Below, piece by piece: positions 1-5,258 of a stretch of 5,660 nt of DNA. The position numbers were made by a program, and so were the translations under genes. The DNA is taken from contig DUCA01000072.1 of NCBI GenBank assembly GCA_012960055.1, positions 1-5,660 of the forward strand, given 5' to 3'. The notes under the pieces are model-generated. The model was given only the letters and a program-made list of their open reading frames with translations, had not been told where the DNA came from and searched no databases. This DNA comes from Cycloclasticus sp. GTDB taxonomy: Bacteria; Pseudomonadota; Gammaproteobacteria; Methylococcales; Cycloclasticaceae. Within the stretch, counting starts at the first letter, position 1; the number at the start of each line of letters is the position of its first letter.

Positions 1-95
1 CCGGTAAAAAGCGTGACGACCTTCAATCGGTGATGGCGATGTTAAAGGCCGAAGGCTTAGGCTTGCCGTTACAGTTTAAGAATTTCCGCGATTAG
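1..95 (+). CDS. yajQ: YajQ family nucleotide-binding protein, 3' end only
   Basis: This is the last 30 codons of a gene that enters from the left edge, reading in the frame that starts at base 3 and ending with TAG at 93-95. The visible peptide runs from GKKRDDLQSVMAMLKAEGLG to a QFKNFRD ending. That ending is the characteristic C-terminus of the YajQ family (UPF0234), a small cytoplasmic protein of about 160 residues. Family members bind nucleotides, and some in Xanthomonas and Pseudomonas are reported as cyclic-di-GMP-responsive regulators. Only the tail is present, so nothing can be said about its ligand site. A strong terminator follows about 50 bases downstream, so the gene is probably not cotranscribed with the MotA-like gene. 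Confidence 0.93.
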   Translation, partial: GKKRDDLQSVMAMLKAEGLGLPLQFKNFRD

Positions 96-116
96 GAAAG
101 GGGGACTCCTTATAGG

Positions 117-132
117 CGGCAAAGCATTGCCG
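117..132 (+). other. Small stem-loop between yajQ and its terminator
   Basis: CGGCAA (117-122) and TTGCCG (127-132) form a 6-bp perfect stem with a four-base AGCA loop. It lies 22 bases after the yajQ stop and just before the main terminator. No T-run follows, so it is not a terminator alone. It might stabilise the 3' end of the yajQ transcript. This is inferred from base pairing only. Confidence 0.4.
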
Positions 133-143
133 AATAATTGAAT

Positions 144-172
144 AGGCCGGCTAATACGCCGGCCTTGTTTTA
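144..172 (+). terminator. Intrinsic terminator of yajQ
   Basis: AGGCCGGC (144-151) pairs perfectly with GCCGGCCT (158-165) across a six-base loop (TAATAC). The 8-bp stem is very GC-rich and is followed by a T-rich tail (TTGTTTTAT). This is a textbook rho-independent terminator for rightward transcription, closing the yajQ unit before the MotA-like gene. The reverse strand has no comparable T-run, so it appears one-directional. Confidence 0.85.
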
Positions 173-260
173 TCTAAATGTTTGTTTTTCATGCTAAAAA
201 TTCTTTCGGCATAGCAATTGCTATCTTCAAAATATCAATGAAAGATAAGGAAGGTATGCA
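173..260 (+). promoter_or_regulatory. Leader of the MotA/MotB-like pair with a palindrome and RBS
   Basis: This 88-base AT-rich gap between the yajQ terminator and the MotA-like start must contain the pair's promoter if yajQ transcription stops upstream. It holds a perfect 14-bp palindrome, ATAGCAATTGCTAT (211-224), a possible operator for a dimeric regulator. A good Shine-Dalgarno, AAGGAAGG (247-254), sits 6 bases before the ATG at 261. I could not assign a convincing -35/-10 pair, and a sigma-28 flagellar consensus was looked for without a good match. Confidence 0.5.
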
Positions 261-1097
261 ATGCGAATTTTATCGGTTTTTAACCTAACGCTTTTAATGT
301 TGCTGGTGTCCGTGGTGATATTAATATCGCCTAGCCACCTGTTTGCGTTGATTAATATTCCAGGTTTATTAGTTGTTTTAGGCGGCACGCTGTGCGCGGT
401 GCTGTTGAGTAAGCCACAGCATAAAGTGTTACAGCTGATTCGTGAGTTGCCCGATATTATCAAAGGCCAGCCAGCTGAATTTAACGGCCTTGCCGAATTC
501 AAACAATTGCTCCGCTGCGCTCATTTATACCGTTCAGGCCAAGTTCGTTTGCTTGAACAGGAAATTAAGCTAGCACAACAACCTATATTATTGAAAGGCG
601 TGCAACTGATTCTCGATCGTTGTTCACTCGATGATGTGACGAACATCCTGCGAAAAGAACGCGCCCGTTTATTGTTATCAAATCAAGAAAAATCACAAAT
701 ATTACGTTTGATGTCGAGCTACGCACCCGCGTTTGGCATGTTGGGCACATTGCTGGGTATGATTCATATGCTCTATGGGCTGGGAGAGGTGGGTTTAGAA
801 CAAGTGGGTGTGACGATGGGATTTGCTTTATTAACCACACTCTATGGACTGGTCGTGGCAAACCTGGCGTGCAAACCATTGGCGATTAAGCTTGAGAATA
901 GAACCGCGGAGCACGCTGCGCATTTGAATACTTTAATGGAAGGTTTGGCGATGATGCATGAGAAAACGCATCCGATGGTTATTCGTGACATGTTGGAAGC
1001 GCACGGTATTCCTGAAGCAATAGCACCAGCGCCTAGGAAGAAGGTGAAAAGTAGGTTCTCTAAATTCTTACCTTTAGCGGCTAGCCATGTCGATTGA
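261..1097 (+). CDS. MotA/TolQ/ExbB-type proton channel, MotA-like stator subunit
   Basis: This is a 278-residue inner-membrane protein of the MotA/PomA family, close to the usual 250-295 residues. Such proteins form the ring around a MotB dimer and convert ion flow into torque. Visible parts are helix 1 (about 5-25), helix 2 with IPGLLVVLGGTL (33-50), a cytoplasmic loop with conserved-looking charged stretch LRKERARLL (130-138), helix 3 with APAFGMLGTLLGM (155-167), and helix 4 with ALLTTLYGLVVAN (189-201). T163 and T192/T193 occupy the spots of the channel threonines in MotA/PomA. The C-terminal tail is basic. A strong RBS supports the ATG at 261. The out-of-frame ATG at 256 is ignored. The stop overlaps the start of the MotB-like gene by 11 bases, which indicates translational coupling. 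No flagellar genes are adjacent, so it may be a secondary or orphan stator. Whether it uses H+ or Na+ cannot be decided here. Confidence 0.93.
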   Translation: MRILSVFNLTLLMLLVSVVILISPSHLFALINIPGLLVVLGGTLCAVLLSKPQHKVLQLIRELPDIIKGQPAEFNGLAEFKQLLRCAHLYRSGQVRLLEQEIKLAQQPILLKGVQLILDRCSLDDVTNILRKERARLLLSNQEKSQILRLMSSYAPAFGMLGTLLGMIHMLYGLGEVGLEQVGVTMGFALLTTLYGLVVANLACKPLAIKLENRTAEHAAHLNTLMEGLAMMHEKTHPMVIRDMLEAHGIPEAIAPAPRKKVKSRFSKFLPLAASHVD

Positions 1098-1284
1098 GCG
1101 ACGATTAAATTCTGATGTGGCAGATGAACTGCCACGTGAGAATGAGCATGATGCTTGGGCGGTGAGCTATATTGACTTGCTGTTGTTGATGGTTACGTTG
1201 TTTATTTTATTGCTGAGTTATCAGCAACAAACAATTAAACAAGTGGCGGTTGAGCAGGAAAAAAACTCAGCTTGCGCGTGTTGA
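1087..1284 (+). CDS. MotB-like stator subunit, N-terminal piece (frameshifted)
   Basis: This 65-residue frame starts with ATG inside the MotA-like gene (11-base overlap, ATGTCGATTGA arrangement) and ends with TGA at 1282-1284. It has the MotB N-terminal layout: a charged cytoplasmic tail (1-23), then WAVSYIDLLLLMVTLFILLL (24-43) as the only membrane helix. D30 is at the position of the essential ion-carrying aspartate (D32 of E. coli MotB, D24 of PomB). A glutamine- and glutamate-rich segment follows, where the plug helix would be. The frame breaks in the A7 run at 1259-1265, after which the residues NSACAC look like out-of-frame readthrough. Alone it could insert in the membrane but would lack any cell-wall anchor. 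With one A fewer it continues into the OmpA-like frame, giving about 213 residues. It could be a broken gene, a sequencing error, or a recoded gene. Confidence 0.8.
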   Translation: MSIERRLNSDVADELPRENEHDAWAVSYIDLLLLMVTLFILLLSYQQQTIKQVAVEQEKNSACAC

Positions 1285-1729
1285 AAAGCAGCCAATAAAC
1301 CGTGCATTCTTAGATCAGGTTTACATGAGTCATTTAAAAGACCGTGTGAGTGTGAGGGAGGCCAAAGATGCTATTAAATTGGCCATCAGTGACAGTATTC
1401 TTTTCTTCCCGGCCGATGCCGCTTTAAGCCGTTCAGGAGAAAAAGTGCTTGAAGAACTGGCGGTGATGTTAAAGCAACGTCCTTGGCATATTTTGGTAGA
1501 AGGCCATACTGATAATCAGTCAATATCCACACCGCGGTATTTATCGAATTGGGAGCTGTCTTCCGCCAGAGCAACCAGTGTGACGCGCTATTTGATTAGG
1601 CGGGGTATCGCTCCGCAACGCCTAAGTGCAATTGGATATGCCGACACTAGGCCGCTGACGAGCAATGATAGCGAGCAAGGACGTAGTAAAAATAGGCGAG
1701 TGGCGTTAGTATTACGGGCGCCGGATTAA
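1250..1729 (+). CDS. MotB-like stator subunit, C-terminal OmpA/MotB peptidoglycan-binding piece
   Basis: This frame runs from a TTG at 1250 to TAA at 1727-1729 (159 residues) and encodes an intact periplasmic OmpA/MotB domain. Visible marks, in this frame's numbering, are ILFFPADAAL (50-59), VEGHTDN (83-89), SNWELSSARA (99-108), GYADTRP (129-135) and NRRVALVL (148-155). These match the peptidoglycan-binding core of MotB, and no internal decay is seen. The TTG has no convincing Shine-Dalgarno, and an isolated product would have no signal peptide or membrane anchor. It is therefore most likely the second half of the gene starting at 1087. From T6 onward it would be residues 60-213 of the joined protein. 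The linker between helix and OmpA domain is short compared with E. coli MotB (308 residues). The 3' end overlaps the convergent kinase gene by 18 bases. Confidence 0.85.
   Translation: MSRKKTQLARVEKQPINRAFLDQVYMSHLKDRVSVREAKDAIKLAISDSILFFPADAALSRSGEKVLEELAVMLKQRPWHILVEGHTDNQSISTPRYLSNWELSSARATSVTRYLIRRGIAPQRLSAIGYADTRPLTSNDSEQGRSKNRRVALVLRAPD
1259..1265 (+). other. A7 homopolymer at the MotB-like frame break
   Basis: Seven consecutive A residues lie in the context GGAAAAAAAC, exactly where the two MotB-like frames overlap (1250-1284). Reading GAA AAA AAC stays in the first frame and stops at 1284. Six A residues, or a +1 slip of a lysine tRNA from AAA at 1261 to AAA at 1262, would give E-K-T-Q and continue into the OmpA domain. 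Homopolymers of this kind are hot spots for indel mutation and for sequencing error. Confidence 0.85.
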
Positions 1730-1732
1730 TAC
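1709..1732. other. Imperfect inverted repeat over both convergent stop codons
   Basis: GTATTA (1709-1714) pairs with TAATAC (1727-1732), with an inner CGG/CCG pairing (1715-1717 with 1721-1723) and a three-base bulge. It contains the TAA stops of both the MotB-like gene (1727-1729) and the kinase gene (1712-1714, read leftward). There is no U-run on either side, so it is not a canonical intrinsic terminator. It could still slow the two converging transcripts. Confidence 0.35.
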
Positions 1733-2671
1733 CTGTTTCATTTGGTGGTCTTCACCTAATTTGATGGTGATGTCAGCCCGAGTAGGCAGGTCTTCTAGCT
1801 GGAATCTGGTTAATCTTTCGTAATGCGCAATAAAGCGTTTAAGCGTTTTTTCTGTGGTCATCAGGTGTTGCTCGTGCTGTTGTTTGTTGGCTAGCTTTCG
1901 TTCTTGTAAGCCACGCCATTTCAATACGCAATCGAAATGGGGTGTTTGCAAAAATACCATGCAGTCGAGCGAGTCAAACAAGGCGCGGTAATCGGTTTTA
2001 AGGTGTTCGTTAACGATGTGTCGCCAAATACCTTGCGAATCTTCTTCTTGTTCTAAGGAGTTAACGTCTTGAATTAAGGCGCTTTCAGTTTGCGCTTGTG
2101 CGCCCACACACCAGCCTTCGAAAATTAAAATATCGATAGGGCCCGTACACGTTTTCCAGTTGCTTTTAGGTGAGGGCTCGTCATTGCCTTTGTCGAAAAC
2201 TGGATAAAGAAGTTGTTCACCTTTTTTTAGCGCGATTGTTTGTTTGATAAGTTCCATGCCCAAGGACGTATCGTGCGTGCCTGGTACGCCGCGTGTCTTA
2301 AATAGTGGGTGCAGTTCAGCGGACATTTGTTGACGTTGTTGACGCGTTTTGTAAATATCGTCAATCGACAAAATGGCGGTCGTTAGCCCGAACCCCTGCT
2401 CTAAAATATCAGCCACGAGTTGCGATAAGGTGGACTTGCCACTGCCTTGAGCGCCGTTGATGCCGACAACAAGTGTCTGCGGTGAGTGAGACCTTTGCTC
2501 GTTGATCCAGGCGGCGAAGGGGATATAGAACGATTTTAAATACGGTAATAGAGAGTTATCTATACGCAGTTCTTGCAGGCGACGTTCAAAATGATGAATT
2601 AAATGTTGATGGAGCTTATCAATCTCAATCGTCGATAGTTCACACTGTTTTGCGGGCCAAATAGAATTCAT
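1712..2671 (-). CDS. P-loop kinase of the D-glycerate 3-kinase (GLYK) type
   Basis: This is a 319-residue cytoplasmic P-loop kinase related to the plant and yeast glycerate-3-kinase group, within the uridine-kinase/phosphoribulokinase-like NTPases. Visible marks are Walker A GAQGSGKST (73-81), a SIDDIY acidic motif (102-107) that fits the Mg/substrate position, TRGVPGTHD (126-134), a LLYPVFDKG stretch (154-162), and FEGWCVG (184-190) at the end of a hydrophobic strand. The RGxPGTHD and FEGW motifs favour the GLYK family over uridine kinase. The expected reaction is ATP-dependent phosphorylation of D-glycerate to 3-phosphoglycerate, but the substrate of most bacterial members is not proven. 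It is the last gene of the leftward operon, starting 9 bases after the yjbQ stop with no strong Shine-Dalgarno, so coupling is likely. The rpe gene nearby is another sugar-phosphate enzyme, but on the opposite strand. Confidence 0.85.
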   Translation of the reverse strand: MNSIWPAKQCELSTIEIDKLHQHLIHHFERRLQELRIDNSLLPYLKSFYIPFAAWINEQRSHSPQTLVVGINGAQGSGKSTLSQLVADILEQGFGLTTAILSIDDIYKTRQQRQQMSAELHPLFKTRGVPGTHDTSLGMELIKQTIALKKGEQLLYPVFDKGNDEPSPKSNWKTCTGPIDILIFEGWCVGAQAQTESALIQDVNSLEQEEDSQGIWRHIVNEHLKTDYRALFDSLDCMVFLQTPHFDCVLKWRGLQERKLANKQQHEQHLMTTEKTLKRFIAHYERLTRFQLEDLPTRADITIKLGEDHQMKQVLIRRP

Positions 2672-2680
2672 TTGTTGGGC

Positions 2681-3094
2681 TTAGCCAAGTGCCGTAACGG
2701 TTATGTGTCGACGCTGAGGTGGTAAACGGTGTTCCCAAAGAAACACACCTTGCCAAGTGCCTAAGGCAAGTCGCCCGTTTGTAATAGGAATGGACAAGTT
2801 AGGGTTGGTGAGTATGGTTCGAATGTGTGCGGGCATATCGTCAATGCCCTCAAGCGTGTGTATAAAGCGAGGGTCGCCATCAACCACAAGGCCCTCCATA
2901 TAAACCTCAAGATCACGTAGTACATCGGGGTCGGCGTTCTCACAAATAATCAACGAGGCGCTGGTGTGATGTGTAAACACTTGGCAAATGCCGGTGTTGA
3001 TGTTGCTGGATTCGACCCGTTGAGCGATTTGCTTGGTAATTTCTACGATGCCACGACCGCTTGTGGAAATACTAAAAGAGTCTTGAGAGACCAT
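2681..3094 (-). CDS. yjbQ: YjbQ family (UPF0047) protein
   Basis: This 137-residue protein has the full UPF0047/YjbQ pattern at normal length. It shows FTHHTSASL (40-48), CENADPDVLRDLE (51-63), EGIDDMPAHIR (82-92), IPITNGRLALGTWQGVFLWEHR (102-123) and a conserved C-terminal strand. The family folds as a small cytoplasmic trimer with a conserved His/Asp/Glu pocket. The E. coli member shows weak thiamine-phosphate synthase activity in genetic rescue, which gave rise to the name secondary thiamine-phosphate synthase, but the real role is unsettled. The start lies only 2 bases beyond the TAG of the DUF445 gene, so translation is very probably coupled. It is followed 9 bases later by the kinase gene. 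All conserved motifs are present and nothing looks degraded. Confidence 0.93.
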   Translation of the reverse strand: MVSQDSFSISTSGRGIVEITKQIAQRVESSNINTGICQVFTHHTSASLIICENADPDVLRDLEVYMEGLVVDGDPRFIHTLEGIDDMPAHIRTILTNPNLSIPITNGRLALGTWQGVFLWEHRLPPQRRHITVTALG

Positions 3095-3096
3095 GC

Positions 3097-3834
3097 CTAA
3101 ATAAGGCTGAAGCCTAAACCAATTAGGCCGCCGAACACGCCGCCCCAGACCACTAACCAGCCCAAGTGCTCTTTAATCATGCGTTGGATGATGTTTTTCA
3201 CCATGTCGGGTGTTAGCTCATCAAGTCGCTTTTCAACGATTTCTTCGATGTCATTAATTAAGTCGCCGCTGATTTGCTGTGCGTCAATGCCTTCGTGAAT
3301 CGCGTCAATAAAGGCCTCGCTTTCGGTCATTTCAACCAACGTATGGCGAATTTTCTTGCAGAAAGGTTCTTTCAAGGGTGCCAGTGCTTCAACGCCACCG
3401 ACCATTGCCAGCATGCTGCCGAATGACGATTCGGAAATGGCTTCGACTAAACTTTGAAATAATTTGTCGTAATCGAGGCGGTCTAAAAGCGGTTCAACAT
3501 TAAACAATTTCTGTACGGAATCTTCTTCACGTTGCAAGAATCGTTCGATGTTTTCTTGGGTGAAAAACTGTCGCATGATGAGGTCTTGGATGCCACGTTT
3601 GAATTCCTCAAAATGCGCAGGTATAACGCCAGACCCATATAGGAATGGCACGCGCTCGAAGAGCATGTGGATAGCTATCCAATTTGTAATCGCGCCAGAC
3701 AAGGCAAAAACACCAATGGCTTTGACGTTGTCGGCGTATTGCGGAACAAAAAAACTCGCAACAATGATGCCGATAGCGATGAGGTTTGTTAGTAAGCTTT
3801 TATTAATAGCAGAGGATGGTTGTTCGGTACTCAT
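3097..3834 (-). CDS. DUF445 family membrane protein
   Basis: This is a 245-residue protein of the DUF445 family. A hydrophobic N-terminal helix (about 14-31) is followed by the family signature VFALSGAITNWIAIHMLFERVPFLYGSGVIPAHFEEFK (42-79), in which the NW and ERVPFLYGSGVIP parts are strongly typical. A long mostly helical, acidic soluble region (80-222) then ends in a second membrane segment, LGWLVVWGGVFGGLIGLGF (224-242). The function is unknown. The fold suggests an envelope-associated protein with both ends in the membrane. I chose ATG at 3834. The open frame extends to a TTG at 3894, but that would overlap the upstream CopD-like gene by 35 bases and add a non-hydrophobic tail. With ATG the gap is 25 bases. 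Neither start has a clear Shine-Dalgarno. Its TAG stop is 2 bases from the yjbQ start. Confidence 0.87.
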   Translation of the reverse strand: MSTEQPSSAINKSLLTNLIAIGIIVASFFVPQYADNVKAIGVFALSGAITNWIAIHMLFERVPFLYGSGVIPAHFEEFKRGIQDLIMRQFFTQENIERFLQREEDSVQKLFNVEPLLDRLDYDKLFQSLVEAISESSFGSMLAMVGGVEALAPLKEPFCKKIRHTLVEMTESEAFIDAIHEGIDAQQISGDLINDIEEIVEKRLDELTPDMVKNIIQRMIKEHLGWLVVWGGVFGGLIGLGFSLI

Positions 3835-3859
3835 AATGGATAAAGTGAATGACGTTTGA

Positions 3860-4324
3860 TTAGACGAATAGGTAACGACCAGCGGTTGCGACAACCACGA
3901 TAGTTAAGCCAAGTATCAGATTAATGCCGATTAGCATTCTGATTTGCGCCAAATTTTTTCCGGCGACTTCCCAATTGTGCTCAATAACCGCTTGAGTCAA
4001 GCGACGGCTGGGGGCGAAAAATAAATGCATGAAAATAAGCGACATAATAATACCCATGCTCATCATCACGTGGATATGCGCGCCGACATTCTGCATGCCG
4101 CCAAATTTGTTAAAAACAAGCCAAAAGCCGGTTCCCAGCAGTAACACAACAGCGGCCCAGACCCAGGGGAAGAACTTAGAAAAAACGTTTGACCATAAGG
4201 TAAGGCGCTGGGGTGGCTCGAATTGTACAGCAGCAATAGGGCGTAATATTAGGTAGGCGAAAAACATGCCGCCAACCCAAATAACAGCGGACAGAACGTG
4301 CAAAGTAATAGCGAGAGGGATCAT
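3860..4324 (-). CDS. CopD-like four-helix membrane protein
   Basis: This 154-residue integral membrane protein resembles the small stand-alone CopD-type proteins common in gammaproteobacteria. Helices are at about 3-27 (LHVLSAVIWVGGMFFAYLIL), 51-71 (FFPWVWAAVVLLLGTGFWLV), 83-104 (HIHVMMSMGIIMSLIFMHLFF) and 126-148. Conserved-looking histidines H9, H83, H85 and H100 lie at helix positions suited to metal or haem binding. The motifs LRP (27-29), EPPQRLTLW (36-44) and FAPSRRL (103-109) are typical. Full CopD proteins import copper, but these short relatives have no proven transport role, so a copper function is only inferred. The ATG at 4324 has a good RBS, AAGGAA, at 4334-4329 on the reverse strand. 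It starts 37 bases after the DUF3530 stop and ends 25 bases before the DUF445 start. Confidence 0.85.
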   Translation of the reverse strand: MIPLAITLHVLSAVIWVGGMFFAYLILRPIAAVQFEPPQRLTLWSNVFSKFFPWVWAAVVLLLGTGFWLVFNKFGGMQNVGAHIHVMMSMGIIMSLIFMHLFFAPSRRLTQAVIEHNWEVAGKNLAQIRMLIGINLILGLTIVVVATAGRYLFV

Positions 4325-4328
4325 GTGG

Positions 4329-4334
4329 TTCCTT
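4329..4334 (-). promoter_or_regulatory. Ribosome binding site of the CopD-like gene
   Basis: AAGGAA on the reverse strand lies 4 bases before the ATG at 4324. It is the clearest Shine-Dalgarno within the leftward operon. The other cistrons there have weak or no visible sites and probably rely on coupling with the gene before them. Confidence 0.65.
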
Positions 4335-4361
4335 TTTTATGGTTTCGTGTAAGGGGGTTGG

Positions 4362-5162
4362 CTAATGGTTGTTTTGTTTAAACACGTAGCTAAGCCAGCT
4401 GTGTATTGAACGAACGAGCGTTTCATCTAGGCCGGTAAACGCGTGATCGGCGCCTGATATTTCAATTTGACGATTCAAAGGGTTGTTTTTCTTCAACGTT
4501 AATTTTCTTGTTGGTGCGAGTTTTTTCACACTATTTAAATCTTGGCTGCCGTATATATCAAGCATGGCTATGTCGATTTTTTTAATCAGTTCTATCGAGT
4601 AGGCCTCTGGCAGCTCAGACGGCAATGTTGGCAAGCCGATCAGCACCACAGCATCACAAGTGGCTTTTTCTTGGTTTGCGAGAAAATTTGCAGCCATAAT
4701 CGCCCCCAAGCTGTGCGCGATTAAAACGCAAGGGGTGTTTTTATAGTTTTCGTGCATGTAGTCGAGAGTTACTTGAATACGCGCGCCGCTTTCTTTGATT
4801 AACGCCAAATCCTCGCTAATCGATGCGTCTTGGGCCGTTATCGGTAATTGAATCGATGCGGTTATCCAGTCCAATTCTGCCAATTGGCGACGTAAGGGGT
4901 GGGTGATTTGCGGTGAGTTGGGGTTGGACCCCATACCGTGCAAAATAATCACGCTACCACGTATTTTTTTGGGTTCTTGATTGTTGATTAAAGCCATAAA
5001 TTCATCGCCATTGGCTTTAAGCATCACCACTTCGCCAATAATAAGGCTGTCTTTAATATTATCGGCGATGCGTTTTTCACGTGCCATATCAGACGCCCAT
5101 GCTATCTGGCTTATGCCGATGCAAAAAGCGAAGATTAAATGGGCGAAAAAACGTTTAAACAT
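4362..5162 (-). CDS. Secreted DUF3530 alpha/beta-hydrolase-like protein
   Basis: This 266-residue protein has an N-terminal signal peptide: a basic MFKR start, a hydrophobic core to about residue 20 and a likely cleavage after AWA (21-23). The mature part has an alpha/beta-hydrolase layout. There is an oxyanion-type VIILHGMGSNP (71-81), a nucleophile elbow IAHSLGA (148-154, S151), an acid in DIYGSQD (202-208, D208) and a histidine in GADHAF (237-242, H240), giving a plausible complete Ser-Asp-His triad. The stretch THPLRRQLAELDWITASIQLPI (87-108) fits DUF3530. It is expected in the periplasm or anchored outside the inner membrane. The substrate is unknown, with an ester or amide being only inferred. 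It is the first gene of the leftward five-gene group. ATG at 5162 is supported by the signal peptide, although the upstream Shine-Dalgarno is weak. Confidence 0.85.
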   Translation of the reverse strand: MFKRFFAHLIFAFCIGISQIAWASDMAREKRIADNIKDSLIIGEVVMLKANGDEFMALINNQEPKKIRGSVIILHGMGSNPNSPQITHPLRRQLAELDWITASIQLPITAQDASISEDLALIKESGARIQVTLDYMHENYKNTPCVLIAHSLGAIMAANFLANQEKATCDAVVLIGLPTLPSELPEAYSIELIKKIDIAMLDIYGSQDLNSVKKLAPTRKLTLKKNNPLNRQIEISGADHAFTGLDETLVRSIHSWLSYVFKQNNH

Positions 5163-5258
5163 GTATTGCCGTACAGGGTGGGTTGCTTGATGTGTTTATG
5201 GTGCATCACGGCGCGTAAAAAATCTAGTGGCAACTCGGCGTTAGCGTAAAATCATCAC
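5163..5258. promoter_or_regulatory. Divergent intergenic region between the DUF3530 operon and the DUF2835 gene
   Basis: These 96 bases separate genes that point away from each other, so promoters for both are expected here. Leftward, TTTACG and TAGATT with an 18-base spacer (about 5254-5225 read on the reverse strand) are a possible but weak sigma-70 pair. Rightward, no convincing pair was seen. GCGTAAAA occurs twice (5213-5220 and 5244-5251), 31 bases apart, about three helical turns, and could be a paired protein site or chance. Confidence 0.45.

Noticed and set aside
195..221. A possible sigma-28 flagellar promoter before the MotA-like gene (TAAAAATT followed by GCAATTGC).
   Set aside because: The -35-like part is passable, but the -10-like part matches the GCCGATAA consensus poorly, so a flagellar promoter is not supported.
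227..1135. Several open frames of 90-98 codons on the reverse strand across the MotA-like gene.
   Set aside because: They lie wholly or largely antisense to a clear MotA family gene, have no recognisable domain, and have composition typical of shadow frames.
1260..1298. A AAA AAC fits the canonical -1 ribosomal slippery heptamer in the MotB-like reading frame.
   Set aside because: A -1 shift enters the third frame and ends at TAA 1296-1298 after about ten codons. It does not reach the OmpA domain, which needs a +1 (or -2) change. The heptamer is a by-product of the A run.
3548..4256. Rightward open frames of 103 and 75 codons antisense to the DUF445 and CopD-like genes.
   Set aside because: They mirror real conserved membrane-protein genes, show no family pattern and have no supporting ribosome sites.
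4376..5160. GTTTAAAC occurs near both ends of the DUF3530 gene (4376-4383 and 5153-5160), as if flanking a mobile segment.
   Set aside because: Both copies lie within the coding sequence and encode Phe-Lys in frame. There are no terminal inverted repeats or transposase, and the gene fits its operon. This is best read as coincidence.
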